A DNA stretch of 64,000 bases from Cyclobacteriaceae bacterium (GCA_958296015.1 CATQIH010000020.1:186001-250000), one strand, 5' to 3'. Numbered from the stretch's first letter, positions 36,306 to 46,230 are shown. Numbers and translations are program-made. Notes: generated by a model not told the origin, from the sequence alone.

Positions 36306-36893
36306 TTACAACCTATAACCTAGAAATAAGCCATAAAAAGGGATCATCGAGCCGCTGGTATACCCTTGCAATGATACTTTTGCCCCTAACAACCAATCTT
36401 TTGAAATAGTAGCGGCCAGATTAAGGGCTACCGTTCCCCCTACCGAATAGCCACTATAGTAGGTTTGATCTACCTCAAAGGTAGTAGTACCATCAGGAAA
36501 TCTTCTTTTGGACACTGTTTTTGGGTAAGTTTGCTGAAGGTACCTTACGGATGGCCCGACAGATATGTAAAAGTTATCTTTGAACCGCTTAACAGGCGCA
36601 TAATTCAGGTCAGCATCCAGGCTCATTCCACTGGATTGAGCGTATAACTCTTCGCCGGGTGTTTCTTCTCCAATATAAAAAACTCCGCCTGCCATTAGGA
36701 AAGAAATCCTAGGTGTGACGCTAAAGTGATCATTGAGCTTGTGCTGATATTGAACAAAAGACAAGACACCTCTTTGATCCCATTCTCCTAGTACAGTTCC
36801 ACCAGCACCTATTTGAATAGTTCCTCTATTTTGGGCTGTTGATATATGACTAACTAGTATACACATTAGTAATATCAATGAAAATCGTCTCAT
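36306..36893 (-). CDS. Small outer-membrane beta-barrel protein
   Basis: The 195-residue protein has the signal peptide MRRFSLILLMCILVSHISTA. Strands alternate throughout (GTIQIGAGGTVLGEW, FSVTPRISFLMAGGVF, NFYISVGPSVRYL, GGTVALNLAATIS) and it ends in FYGLFLGYRL. This fits an eight-stranded OmpW/OmpX-like barrel of Bacteroidota (porin family). No ligand can be inferred. It stands alone downstream of the lipoprotein gene at 36972 on the same strand. Confidence 0.65.
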   Translation of the reverse strand: MRRFSLILLMCILVSHISTAQNRGTIQIGAGGTVLGEWDQRGVLSFVQYQHKLNDHFSVTPRISFLMAGGVFYIGEETPGEELYAQSSGMSLDADLNYAPVKRFKDNFYISVGPSVRYLQQTYPKTVSKRRFPDGTTTFEVDQTYYSGYSVGGTVALNLAATISKDWLLGAKVSLQGYTSGSMIPFYGLFLGYRL

Positions 36894-36971
36894 ATAATTA
36901 ACAATTTAGTTATTTGTAAACTAAGCCCCAAAACCTTAGGTTTTGAGGCTTATACATGCGATTACAATATC

Positions 36972-38114
36972 TTAGTTATAACCTTTCCATTTTAGATATC
37001 CAATATTATATTCTTGTCCCGAATTGTCTTTGAAATTGACCACCTTTTTGCCAAAATCAAAATCACCATAATGATATGTAATCTCATAGCCAGTACTAGT
37101 TGTCACACCACTTGCTTCGTCTTTATAGGATACAGATCCAGTTAGTTTAGCAGTGCCTTGGTTACCATCCCATTCAAACCATTGAAATACAGCAACATCA
37201 CTATAATCAGCTCTATACCAATTAAATAGAAGTCTGCCGTCAGCCGTCCACCAGGAATTGTTAATATCATATCTGCTCCCGACGCTGTATATTTCATCAA
37301 CTATGTTAGGTACTTTTCCAGTTGATATCACTAACCTTAATTCAGGAGCTCCATGTGTCCAACCTTCATATATATTCATTTTACCACTACAGTATGCTTG
37401 GAATATTTTTTCAGGATACCCTTCATTTCTTGTCCTTGCATTTGTAGACTCAGACTTAAGTGTCTTTTCAAAGTTTTTAAGTAAATTGCCATTTTGATCA
37501 GTTCTTTCACTAAGACCGACTACAATAACTGGAGCGGTAGGATCAATTTGTGAGTCTAACCAATGCACATCACCTTTTTCATCATACGCTTTTATCATTT
37601 TCACCTCTGATTCTGGAGCATTAGGACAGATAGCGACTAAAACAGGTTGATCTTCAGGGTTCCAGTTTTCGATATGTACAGGAACAGAAACCTGTAAGTT
37701 AGGATACAAAGCAGCAATAGAGTCAGCTATATCTTCAACAGACTTTCCAGAAATACGTGCATTTTTCAAACGAGCATTTTTGCCTGATTTAGCTATTCTT
37801 TGATTAAAATTATCTCCATTAGAAAGTTCTTTAGTACGTAGATTCTTATAAAGAATATTATAGTCACCATCATACATTTTTAAAGCCTCTTCTTTGATAG
37901 CTTTTTTAATAACCTTATCATCTAATGATTCAGACAGTATAAATGCAAAATCGTCTAGGTCCTGAGTAACTCTATCAACAGCATAAGTATTTACTGATGA
38001 AATCTCAGAATTTTGGTTATCTATCTCTGAAATGCTATCATCTTCCTGACAGCTAGAGAAGAATAACATGTTGGCGCTAAGCGCAAGAACGCAAAGTTTG
38101 CTTGTTGTTTTCAT
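36972..38114 (-). CDS. Lipoprotein of unknown function, DUF3103-like
   Basis: The 380-residue protein has the lipoprotein signal MKTTSKLCVLALSANMLFFS then SC. The N-terminal part after the anchor is helical (VTQDLDDFAFILSESLDDKV). The middle has VEDIADSIAALYPNLQVSVP with IENWNPEDQPVLVAICP. The C-terminal strands have several Trp/Tyr (VAVFQWFEWDGNQGTAKLTG). The layout resembles DUF3103-type proteins, but I hold this weakly. Base use is more AT-rich than its neighbours, hinting at transfer. Confidence 0.55.
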   Translation of the reverse strand: MKTTSKLCVLALSANMLFFSSCQEDDSISEIDNQNSEISSVNTYAVDRVTQDLDDFAFILSESLDDKVIKKAIKEEALKMYDGDYNILYKNLRTKELSNGDNFNQRIAKSGKNARLKNARISGKSVEDIADSIAALYPNLQVSVPVHIENWNPEDQPVLVAICPNAPESEVKMIKAYDEKGDVHWLDSQIDPTAPVIVVGLSERTDQNGNLLKNFEKTLKSESTNARTRNEGYPEKIFQAYCSGKMNIYEGWTHGAPELRLVISTGKVPNIVDEIYSVGSRYDINNSWWTADGRLLFNWYRADYSDVAVFQWFEWDGNQGTAKLTGSVSYKDEASGVTTSTGYEITYHYGDFDFGKKVVNFKDNSGQEYNIGYLKWKGYN

Positions 38115-38382
38115 GTTTGAAAAGAAATAAGAATTTGTTTGAAAGTTAAGTTTGTACTGTGAGTGTGTTTATATTACTTGTGCAAATAACTTAAAGTATT
38201 TCCTATAAATTCAATAAAAACTCCCACACTTTAGGCTAAAAAGTAAGCTGAGAAAACCACGTTTTCAAACCGTCATTTAGACAGTCAACCCCGAAATTAG
38301 AAAATACGCAAGGATTTGTTATCTTTAAACTTCCACAAATACCCCTAAAAAGTAAGACGAAGTGTAAAAAATATTTTCTTGT

Positions 38383-39930
38383 ATGGAGTTTATTACTGAC
38401 ATTGCCCAGCTACTTCAGCACCAGTTTCCACAAACAGATGTCTCTTTTTTACCGGAAAGAAAAATAAGAAAGCTCTATCAGATAGCATCAGCCAGACAGC
38501 CAGTCACCGATCGGCAGGCTGTGCAGTATCTTTATGGACAGGAGGCGCGGCCACAGGAGAAGAAGTTTTTAATGCTTAAAAAAGAATTGGAAGATAAACT
38601 GACTGATCAGCTGCTACAGCAGCATATGCAGATCAGCGCACTACCTGGTAAAGTTCAGTCTGATTTCAAAGAAACATGGAACAGCGTGCCTGCCATAAAG
38701 CTATGGTGCAGAAAGCAAATGATACTCTCTGAAATACTGCTAACCTACAACTTGCACCAGCATGTGGAGAAGATACTACTAAAGGTGACCCGTCAGGCTG
38801 AAAAGCTGCTGCTTTACCATATACTGGAAGAATGCCTGTTACTACTTAGACAGGTATCCATGCTAAAAGGAGAAGGCAAACACATTGTTATATATGACGA
38901 AAAGATCACCTGGCTACAACAGGAAAAACAGATGATCAACAAAGCCAGCGGTTTGTATGAAAGGCTCCAGGCGCAACAGAACAGCAAAATTGCCCATTCG
39001 ACAGATCTGGCAAGGCAAGCGGGTAGTGCTGCGGCCACTGTAGGAGATTTTCTTGATAAAAGCAGCAATCCCTTTCTGGAGCTTTACTATTTACGTATCC
39101 GTACCATAGAGTTTACCAATTATCCCAATAACACCGGACGGTATGCCGCCCAACTCCAAACACTGATTGCGGAGAAGGCTGCTTTCATTAAAAAACATAA
39201 AAAATTTAGGGACTTGCACCACCTGGTAGAAATCTACCTCAACAGAATAGATCTCTGCCAGGCCAAAGGTAATCCAAGATCAGCCAAACGCTATACATTG
39301 CGCGTAATGGGTTACCAGGACATGCCTTGGAATCTGTGGTTAGCCGTACAGGAAAAGGCTTTTGGCATTTATCTCAAAGCAAAGGATTATGAACAGGCAG
39401 CAGCTGTGCTATGGCAGGTAACTCAAACAAAGTCAAGCCAGTTGCTTACCCTGATGCAGCAAAGCCAATGGTATATAAAAGAAGCATATCTGTACTATGT
39501 ATTACTACACCAAAACGACCAGGAGGCCATCCGTGCCTATACACCACGTTTTTTACAAAAGCTTAATTTTTCCAGCTTTGACCGGCAAACGGTGCCACTG
39601 GCTGCTGATAAAAAGGGCTATCAGGTGCAGGTATTGATTCTTAAAACATTGCTACTGCTTGAGACCAACAGTGAAAGTATGCCCTACCATGCTAAAAATC
39701 TACAAACCTACTATCAACGTCACTTGGTGGCACTGGAAGACGAAAAGACCAAGCTGTTCTTTCAAATCATCACCAAAGCGGCTGCGGTTGGCTTTGTCAA
39801 AAGCAAAGTGCTACCAAGAACCCAGGAACTGGTCAAAGCTCTGGAAGCTGTACCACACCATTTCTGGGAAAAGCAGGAACTGGTGCCTTATAAGGACTTG
39901 TGGCGTATTGTTCGGGAGAAGATAGATTAA
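38383..39930 (+). CDS. Helical protein of unknown function
   Basis: The 515-residue protein has no signal peptide or membrane segment. It is mostly alpha-helical, resembling a TPR/HEAT-type scaffold (KIRKLYQIASARQPVTDRQA, YNLHQHVEKILLKVTRQAEK, KAKDYEQAAAVLWQVTQTKS). I recognise no named family. Proteins of this pattern occur as single genes in Cytophagales. TATCTTTA about 65 bp upstream could be the -7 element. It is convergent with the lectin gene at 39949. Confidence 0.55.
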   Translation: MEFITDIAQLLQHQFPQTDVSFLPERKIRKLYQIASARQPVTDRQAVQYLYGQEARPQEKKFLMLKKELEDKLTDQLLQQHMQISALPGKVQSDFKETWNSVPAIKLWCRKQMILSEILLTYNLHQHVEKILLKVTRQAEKLLLYHILEECLLLLRQVSMLKGEGKHIVIYDEKITWLQQEKQMINKASGLYERLQAQQNSKIAHSTDLARQAGSAAATVGDFLDKSSNPFLELYYLRIRTIEFTNYPNNTGRYAAQLQTLIAEKAAFIKKHKKFRDLHHLVEIYLNRIDLCQAKGNPRSAKRYTLRVMGYQDMPWNLWLAVQEKAFGIYLKAKDYEQAAAVLWQVTQTKSSQLLTLMQQSQWYIKEAYLYYVLLHQNDQEAIRAYTPRFLQKLNFSSFDRQTVPLAADKKGYQVQVLILKTLLLLETNSESMPYHAKNLQTYYQRHLVALEDEKTKLFFQIITKAAAVGFVKSKVLPRTQELVKALEAVPHHFWEKQELVPYKDLWRIVREKID

Positions 39931-39948
39931 TCTGTCTGGAAAGTTATC

Positions 39949-40695
39949 TTATTCCGCCTGGCAATTGTCAAAATCATCGGGACTGGCAGCTTCTTTTGTG
40001 TAGGCAATTTGACGTAGACAAAAATACTGCAGGTTATACTTCATGCCGGTAGAAGCCGTAAATCCCCAGATTACCTGCGTACTGCCATTAAATATGTCTT
40101 GGATAAGATTCCGCTTACCCTGATACACAATATTTCCATCCAGAAAGACCGTGATTTCCATAGGCTCCGGGTCCCAGCGAAAACGGAAATCATGCAGCTG
40201 GTCATCTTCCAGGTTGTAGTTCGGGTCATCATTGTGCCAGTAAGAGGTATGAAAACTGCTGCCATTTTCCAGGTAAGCCACATGGTCCGAAGGTGGGTCG
40301 TTCTGGCTGGGATTTTGATATGTGTCGAACTCTACAGCAATGGAGGGCGCAATAAAATTTCCCGAAATAAAGCTGGTATTGAACCGGCCATAACCCATAC
40401 CTTCTCCATACGTACCAAAGGCATCATAAGACCTGGAGTCGTTGTGAATGACAAAAGTGATACCATCAGCACCCAGCGAATCTTTATCACCCAGGTAAAT
40501 ATCAAAAGAAATCTCAAAATAGCCCTCCAGGTTTAGCTTGGTAGTACTGTAGGCGATGCCTTCAGCATATCGCTCATCAGGGGTAAGCATGATGCAACCG
40601 GAAGGCATGTAACTGGCAAAACCTCGCAATTCAAACTGCGCAAAGAGTGTTTGTGCTGCCAGCAAGAACAAAAGAGTTAGGTGTAGGCGATGCAT
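39949..40695 (-). CDS. Secreted L-type (legume) lectin-domain protein
   Basis: The 248-residue protein has the signal peptide MHRLHLTLLFLLAAQTLFAQ. The rest is a legume-lectin beta sandwich: GYFEISFDIYLGDKDSLGAD then GITFVIHND, the metal-site segment APSIAVEFDTYQNPSQNDPP with SDHVAY, and WGFTASTGMKYNLQYFCLRQ near the end. The conserved Asp, Asn and EFDT residues for Ca/Mn and sugar binding are present. It probably binds carbohydrate outside the cell. There is no T9SS tail, so it may be periplasmic. Confidence 0.8.
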   Translation of the reverse strand: MHRLHLTLLFLLAAQTLFAQFELRGFASYMPSGCIMLTPDERYAEGIAYSTTKLNLEGYFEISFDIYLGDKDSLGADGITFVIHNDSRSYDAFGTYGEGMGYGRFNTSFISGNFIAPSIAVEFDTYQNPSQNDPPSDHVAYLENGSSFHTSYWHNDDPNYNLEDDQLHDFRFRWDPEPMEITVFLDGNIVYQGKRNLIQDIFNGSTQVIWGFTASTGMKYNLQYFCLRQIAYTKEAASPDDFDNCQAE

Positions 40696-40870
40696 ATGTA
40701 TGTCTGATTGGTAGAACCAACAATTCAGTATACGGAATGTACTCAAAGTTCAGCTAACATGCACTGTTTTGATTTGAGATTGTTGCAAAAAATATTGCTT
40801 AACAGCCATGTTGTTCTCAACAAGCTGCAAAGCTTTGATTGCCTAGCTGCCGTCGTACCAATCTACCTCA

Positions 40871-40901
40871 AAAACTAAATGCTGCCCTTTTCGAGCAGCA
40901 T
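40871..40901 (-). terminator. Terminator downstream of the DUF5723 gene
   Basis: On the minus strand ATGCTGC pairs with GCAGCAT around a 9-nt loop, followed by TTAGTTTTTG. The position behind the stop at 40955 fits termination of the outer-membrane-protein operon. Confidence 0.5.
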
Positions 40902-40954
40902 CAGCCAGTAATGATAAATATAAAACAAACAGCACGGTTAATACCAGGCCGTGT

Positions 40955-42286
40955 TTAGAAAACGAAGTTCAGTCCTGTTCTGACGCTGGCCACTTTGGCC
41001 CCGCCCGGGTTGAGGGCTGCCACAACATTGTCGCTGAGCATGTATAGCTGAAGCCCCTTGCGTCCGGTATTAATAGCCAAACCAAACCCTAAGTTGTTGT
41101 AAGACCTGGCCTGCATAGAGTAAGTAGCAGATACCTGCAACCAGCGACCTGCATCCTGACGGATACCCAGTGCCAGACCTTTTTGAATGCCAGGAGCAAT
41201 AAAGCTGGTATTGAACATGGCAGAAGCTGTGGTTTTTCTGGCAAGCTGATAGTAAGCCGTTAGGTACAGCTGGGCAGGCAAACCTGTGCGGTAGGCTTCA
41301 TGGGTTTCCGTAAACTTAAACGTATTGGTGATAGAGTCAAGCAGTTGCCTGGTATCAATCTTAAATGCCTTAGAAGAAAACAGGCTGTCGTTGTCTATGC
41401 CTTCAAAAGTATAATTTCCTTCTGACCGATGGTTGGCAGTGTTGCTTTTCCAGTTGATGAAGCCCACGTTGACCAGCGAAGCACCAAAAGACCATTTGGT
41501 GTCCAGTTGATAGGTGGCACCCAGATCAGCACCAAAGCCAAGGTTGCTGGTATTGGAAATATACGTTGTGATGTCATCACCCAGCAAATCCAGTCCCGAG
41601 GTTCTGACCAATATATCTGATTGTAGGTTCAGCGCATACATTTCCGCCTCGCTGCCGGTAGTAATGGCTATCTCTGCTTTTTTTGTTTGTACATTTCCCA
41701 AACCCATCAGCGCTTTCAGTCGTCCGCCAACCACCAGCTTGTCATCGGTGAGTATCTTTCTGTTGTAGCCAATGCTTGCTTCATGGTAATGGATAGCATT
41801 CAGCCTGTAGTTGTTCATTCGGATAGTTTCTCCCGGCGTATTTCCGTTGACAGCCATCTTCAAAATGGCATCATCATAGTTCATCCTTCCCTGAAACTTC
41901 TCGATAATATCAAAGCTGAAACGGCTTTTACCTGCTTTGAAGCCCACCGCCAGCAAACCTACAGAGCCAGACATATTTGCATAGTGCTTTTTGTCCAGTC
42001 TCAAATTAGCAAGCATAGTCTCCGGATTAATCACTCTTTGCCCGGACTCGTCTGTTTCTATCTGTGCTGCCAACTGGTTGTAGTTGAAACCGGTGTTGGC
42101 AACACCTACCTGCAAAGCTGGTAATATGGTGACATTCACTTTATGCTTAGGAACAATAGCAGGGTTTACATAGGTGGACTGGTAGAGATTGTCCATGAGT
42201 TGAAGGGTATATTCTTGCTGGGCGAATGCCGTGCCCACGTTGATCAGCAGCAGCGATAGCAATAATTTTGCGTAGAGGTATTTCAT
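40955..42286 (-). CDS. DUF5723-type outer-membrane beta-barrel protein
   Basis: The 443-residue protein has a signal peptide ending FAQ, then the family opening QLMDNLYQSTYVNPAIVPKH and KVNVTILP. Long amphipathic strands run to the end, GLNFVF with terminal Phe. Motifs such as LGFGADLGATYQLDTKWSFG are typical of FadL/porin-like barrels of Bacteroidota. No substrate is known for the family. It lies 21 bp after the lipoprotein gene at 42308 in the same operon. Confidence 0.8.
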   Translation of the reverse strand: MKYLYAKLLLSLLLINVGTAFAQQEYTLQLMDNLYQSTYVNPAIVPKHKVNVTILPALQVGVANTGFNYNQLAAQIETDESGQRVINPETMLANLRLDKKHYANMSGSVGLLAVGFKAGKSRFSFDIIEKFQGRMNYDDAILKMAVNGNTPGETIRMNNYRLNAIHYHEASIGYNRKILTDDKLVVGGRLKALMGLGNVQTKKAEIAITTGSEAEMYALNLQSDILVRTSGLDLLGDDITTYISNTSNLGFGADLGATYQLDTKWSFGASLVNVGFINWKSNTANHRSEGNYTFEGIDNDSLFSSKAFKIDTRQLLDSITNTFKFTETHEAYRTGLPAQLYLTAYYQLARKTTASAMFNTSFIAPGIQKGLALGIRQDAGRWLQVSATYSMQARSYNNLGFGLAINTGRKGLQLYMLSDNVVAALNPGGAKVASVRTGLNFVF

Positions 42287-42307
42287 TATAATTTAAATCA
42301 ACAGGTT

Positions 42308-43939
42308 TTATAAAGAGGTTTTCATTTGCATGGCCATACTGAAACGTATGTTGTAAAAAGAATATAGTTTGATGCTATTTATCTTATCAGTACTGCGAAC
42401 GGTGGCCTGGATCAGGAAATATTTGGCCTTGTCCAGCACCTGGCGGTCGCTGATGGTAGCGGCAAGCGGCATATCTACTTTTTCTGCCTGCGTTTCACCT
42501 GTACGGGTATTGGTGATCTTGGCTGCATGAAGGAATCTGGCAGTTTCCTGATCTTCGCTATCTTCCAAGCCTTTGAACAAAGACATTGGTTTGCCATTGT
42601 CATCCATCAGCATCTGATAGTTTTCATCCATAAAATGAATCTGCAAATACGTATCAATCGGGAAGCTGTTTTCAGTTTTGATCAGTACCTTCAGTTCGTC
42701 CATGCTGTCTGAAAAGTTTTGAAAGTTAACGGCCATCGTGTCAGCCATCTTCATTTCAAATCTGCCTTCCAAAGGAATTTCCGTTTCTATATCCATACCG
42801 ATCTTGCTGTCTTCTGCGATGTAGCTGGTATCATTGCTGGCACCGGTCAGTACAAAGCCCAGATCGTAGAAAATACCATCCGGCACAGAGGCAAAGGCAT
42901 CTTCAATATTAGAGTTATACTTATCTATTTTCTGTTTGGTGACAGCCACTTCCGATCTGTTGGCAGGAGCAGCAATCTGAAAATCACTTCCAAAAAACTT
43001 GCTATCCTTTTCATCTGTCAGTTTGGTCATCTGTCCGTTTCGTGAACTGACAAAAACCTGGCTCAGATCGGCTTTGATACCAGTGCCGTAGGAGTTTTGA
43101 AAATTCATACCCAGAATTGGTTGCAGGGCAATATCTCCGGAAACAGCACTTTTGAAGGCAGGAATAGGTAAAGTGTCTGGTTTAACAGGTATCTTAATGT
43201 TGGTAAAGCTGCCCTCTATGTAAGAAAAAACAACGTTGTTCATCCCAAAATCAAACTCAATCCCCTGAGTAGCACTGATAGGATTGCCCGAACCACCATA
43301 CAGCGTCACTGCCACATCATAAGAAAGCTCGCTATCTTTAATAATTACTATGTATTCTGTAAGTGAGATGCTTCTGCTTACCGTGTATGTGTTCCAAGCA
43401 ACCAGATCAAACACTTCTATCAAAGGATTCCCCTGCTGATCAACAATGTTAGGAAATGTGAGTTTGACCTTCACATCGTGCTCATAAGTAGAGGTGATGC
43501 CAAAGTTCAGGTTGCCTGTTTTGGCTTCGAACTTATAAATAGTTAAATCGTTGAGATTTAGCGGAATATTTGCCTGATAATTTGCTGTAACAGAATCGGA
43601 ATACACGCCAGGCGCATCATAGCCCAAAGAAAAACTTTTGTTATAATTCTGATCCGGTATCGGAGGGAAGAATTTAGCAACAGCAGGAGACTCCAGATGT
43701 TTGGTGTACTTTAAACTATAAGATTTGTCTGCATTCTCTACCAGACTCTTCTTATTGCCGTCTGTATTGATCAGATTTGACAGTGTTAAGTTGGTATTTA
43801 ACAGAGGAAGCGATACTTTGGGCGAAGGAGTCCTTACTTCAATATCCTGAAAGTCGTCTTCGGGTAAGCAACCTAGCAGCAAACCTGAAGCTAATGCTAT
43901 GATCCCTGTAGAAAGATAATGCCTGACTGCACGATTCAT
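42308..43939 (-). CDS. Large lipoprotein paired with the DUF5723 barrel
   Basis: The 543-residue protein has the lipoprotein signal MNRAVRHYLSTGIIALASGL then LLGC. The mature part is beta-rich with repeated Ig-like strands (NINIPLNLNDLTIYKFEA-type segments, VKLTFPNIVDQQGNPLIEVF). No catalytic motif is seen. The tight operon with the outer-membrane barrel suggests a surface or periplasmic partner. I chose ATG 43939, which gives the signal peptide, over a start 99 bases upstream. Confidence 0.65.
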   Translation of the reverse strand: MNRAVRHYLSTGIIALASGLLLGCLPEDDFQDIEVRTPSPKVSLPLLNTNLTLSNLINTDGNKKSLVENADKSYSLKYTKHLESPAVAKFFPPIPDQNYNKSFSLGYDAPGVYSDSVTANYQANIPLNLNDLTIYKFEAKTGNLNFGITSTYEHDVKVKLTFPNIVDQQGNPLIEVFDLVAWNTYTVSRSISLTEYIVIIKDSELSYDVAVTLYGGSGNPISATQGIEFDFGMNNVVFSYIEGSFTNIKIPVKPDTLPIPAFKSAVSGDIALQPILGMNFQNSYGTGIKADLSQVFVSSRNGQMTKLTDEKDSKFFGSDFQIAAPANRSEVAVTKQKIDKYNSNIEDAFASVPDGIFYDLGFVLTGASNDTSYIAEDSKIGMDIETEIPLEGRFEMKMADTMAVNFQNFSDSMDELKVLIKTENSFPIDTYLQIHFMDENYQMLMDDNGKPMSLFKGLEDSEDQETARFLHAAKITNTRTGETQAEKVDMPLAATISDRQVLDKAKYFLIQATVRSTDKINSIKLYSFYNIRFSMAMQMKTSL

Positions 43940-44241
43940 ACAAAAAGGTGGTTTATAAGATTTAATAAATAATTGACTAGAACTCGTGCAATTTGCTATT
44001 ATATTTATCCAAAAAATAATAGCAATAATTTCATTCACTACGCAAGTCAGGTATCAGAAGATTTTACAGCAAAAACGGGGTAATGCCTAAAATAGAGTGT
44101 GTTATGATGTGCCGTTTTTTCTCTGGAATCAAATTGATTTGCCAAGAGATTTAAAGATAATACTTTGATGTTCAAACGTTTATGTGTCAATCAGTTTGCT
44201 GGGCACTGGTAAGCACTAAAACAAAAGGCTTTGTTTGATTT
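43940..44241. other. Divergent AT-rich intergenic region
   Basis: The 302-bp region lies between the lipoprotein and ABC ATPase starts. TAATACTTTG near 44159-44168 resembles a -7 element pointing to the ATPase gene but has one base too few. Nothing else is recognised. Confidence 0.3.
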
Positions 44242-45219
44242 ATGATAGAAGTAAAGGGGTTATGCAAATATTTTGATGGTAAATTAGTTGTTGACCAGGT
44301 GTCATTTCATGTACGCAAGGGCAATACCCTTGTACTGCTCGGAACCAGTGGCAGCGGAAAGACAACCACGCTCAAGATGATCAACAGACTGATAGAGCCT
44401 GACGATGGGCAGGTTATCATTGATGGTAAAGATATCAGAGACCACCAGCCGGAAGCTATTCGCCGTCGTATCGGCTACGTCATTCAGCATATAGGACTGT
44501 TTCCTCATTATACCGTATCACAAAATATCGGACTGGTACCTGGGTTGCTCAGGTGGCCTGCGCAAAAGATACAGGATCGGTGCCGCGAACTGCTTGTGCT
44601 CCTTAGCCTGCCGGAAGACCTGGGCAACCGGTACCCTCACGAATTAAGCGGCGGGCAGCAGCAGCGTGTGGGGCTGGCAAGAGCTTTGGCCGCCGACCCG
44701 CCACTAATATTGCTGGATGAGCCGTTTGGTGCCCTTGACCCCATCACCAAGCGTCAGATACAACAGGAGTTTGATCAGCTGGATACCCTGCGCCAGAAGA
44801 CGATGGTGATGGTGACACACGATGTTTCTGAGGCGATCATGTTGGCAGATGAGATTGCCCTGATGGATAAAGGAAAAATACAGCAAATGGGGCATCCCAA
44901 AGATCTGCTGTTTGCTCCTGTCAATGATTTTGTCAGAAAATTCTTTGATGCGCAGCGCTTCCGCCTGGAACTACAGGTGATCAAGTTGCAGGATATTCTG
45001 GCACAAGTATCGGTTGAGCCAGACAAGCAGGTAAATGAACATCAAGTATTGGTGATGGATCAGCAAACAGGCTTACTGGATGTATTAGAAGAAATGGAAA
45101 GAAAAGATGCGGTATTTGTAAAACCGATAGATGTTCAACAAAAATCTCGGCTTTTGTTAAGCCGGGAAGAGCTGCTACACGCTTTTTATACACTAAAACA
45201 GCAATTTAAAAGTACCTAA
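44242..45219 (+). CDS. ABC transporter ATPase, glycine betaine/OpuCA-like, orphan
   Basis: The 325-residue protein has Walker A LGTSGSGKTTTLKMINRL, Q-loop GYVIQHIGLFPHYTV, signature ELSGGQQQRVGLARAL, Walker B LILLDEPFGALD and the switch His in VMVTHDVSEAI. The QHIGLFPH and MINRLIEP features fit the quaternary-amine (OpuCA/ProV) group. A C-terminal extension of about 85 residues stands where CBS domains usually lie. No permease or binding-protein gene is adjacent, since the next gene is convergent. Confidence 0.83.
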   Translation: MIEVKGLCKYFDGKLVVDQVSFHVRKGNTLVLLGTSGSGKTTTLKMINRLIEPDDGQVIIDGKDIRDHQPEAIRRRIGYVIQHIGLFPHYTVSQNIGLVPGLLRWPAQKIQDRCRELLVLLSLPEDLGNRYPHELSGGQQQRVGLARALAADPPLILLDEPFGALDPITKRQIQQEFDQLDTLRQKTMVMVTHDVSEAIMLADEIALMDKGKIQQMGHPKDLLFAPVNDFVRKFFDAQRFRLELQVIKLQDILAQVSVEPDKQVNEHQVLVMDQQTGLLDVLEEMERKDAVFVKPIDVQQKSRLLLSREELLHAFYTLKQQFKST

Positions 45220-45917
45220 TTTATCTGCACACCTCTCAATGTAAAAGGGTCACTCTCAACAATATTGCTTTCGTGCAGTGCCCTATCGCGAATTTGTACT
45301 TCTACCTTCAATGTGTCGTTTCTAAACAAGAGCAGCAGTGCTTTGGAAGCGGCAGAATATTCTATAGTGCCTTCACGTGGAGTAGTGTCTTCGTAAGACT
45401 GTTTCAGGCGCGGAAACCTTCCGCTCAATGTCAAGATGCATCCCGAATCAAAAGGCTCGTATTCTCCGTTGCTTTGCCTAACCAGCAGGCGCATGTCAAA
45501 GTTTCTGTAGTTCTTATTATACTCAACCCACAATGTGTCTCCTTTATCAAGAGGAACGCCATTAAAGGACGACAGAGCATCTTCTATGGTATAGTAATCG
45601 TTGCAATTGTAAGGCGGCAGACCGGGGTCATTTCTGTTATATTTAATAGCCTGACCATTGTTATCAGTTTTCACCGTGAGAAGCTGGTATGGATACTCCA
45701 CATCTGCTCCTGAGCCGGAAAGCCCCAGGTCTCCATCGCCATCCTGAAACTTCACTTTTATACGGAGAGAATCCGAACCATCATCAGTACCCTCTTTAAA
45801 CTGCACTTCAGGCTTACCTACAAGCGTAGGCTCTGCCGGAAACTCCGGCTCTTTATAGCATCCGTTAAGTATCAGCATCAGCAGCGAGATACACATTGAT
45901 AGGCGGTATACATTCAT
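45216..45917 (-). CDS. Lipoprotein of unknown function
   Basis: The 233-residue protein has the lipoprotein signal MNVYRLSMCISLLMLILNGC. The mature part has an acidic, possibly Ca-binding segment KVKFQDGDGDLGLSGSGADV and a beta-rich rest ending DPFTLRGVQIN. Similar proteins occur in Bacteroidota as surface lipoproteins, but I know no function. Its stop overlaps the convergent ATPase stop by four bases. Confidence 0.6.
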   Translation of the reverse strand: MNVYRLSMCISLLMLILNGCYKEPEFPAEPTLVGKPEVQFKEGTDDGSDSLRIKVKFQDGDGDLGLSGSGADVEYPYQLLTVKTDNNGQAIKYNRNDPGLPPYNCNDYYTIEDALSSFNGVPLDKGDTLWVEYNKNYRNFDMRLLVRQSNGEYEPFDSGCILTLSGRFPRLKQSYEDTTPREGTIEYSAASKALLLLFRNDTLKVEVQIRDRALHESNIVESDPFTLRGVQIN

Positions 45918-46027
45918 TCTTTGCAGGTGTTATATATTTGGTAACGGTTATAAAATTATTTACATATAAACTCGCTGTAGATTTTCTGGAATATGTAGCG
46001 ATTCAATATAATTATTTAGTTAAACAG

Positions 46028-46057
46028 TTGACTTATGTAATGTTTATGCTAAATTTA
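46028..46057 (+). promoter_or_regulatory. Promoter of the small lipoprotein gene
   Basis: TTG at 46028-46030 is followed after 19 nt by TAAATTTA at 46050-46057, one base off the TAnnTTTG consensus. This gives a short leader of about 30 nt to the ATG at 46093. Confidence 0.6.
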
Positions 46058-46092
46058 CCTAATAGATACGCAAATACATAAACTCAGACATT

Positions 46093-46230
46093 ATGAAAAC
46101 AAAACTATTCATCATAAGCATTGCTTTTGCCGGTTTGGCTTCATGTGCGCAAAGAGCTACCTGTCCTACTTATTCTATGGAGCCTCAGCATGAAATTAAA
46201 ATAAAAGAAAATCAGCAGAAAAGCGTATAG
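46093..46230 (+). CDS. Very small lipoprotein (45 residues)
   Basis: The frame reads MKTKLFIISIAFAGLASC with a lipobox, then AQRATCPTYSMEPQHEIKIK and a short polar end. The lipobox (LASC), a good promoter and an open frame to TAG 46228 support a real gene. The mature peptide would be about 28 residues, acylated at Cys18. Function is unknown. It is convergent with the response regulator gene. Confidence 0.6.
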   Translation: MKTKLFIISIAFAGLASCAQRATCPTYSMEPQHEIKIKENQQKSV

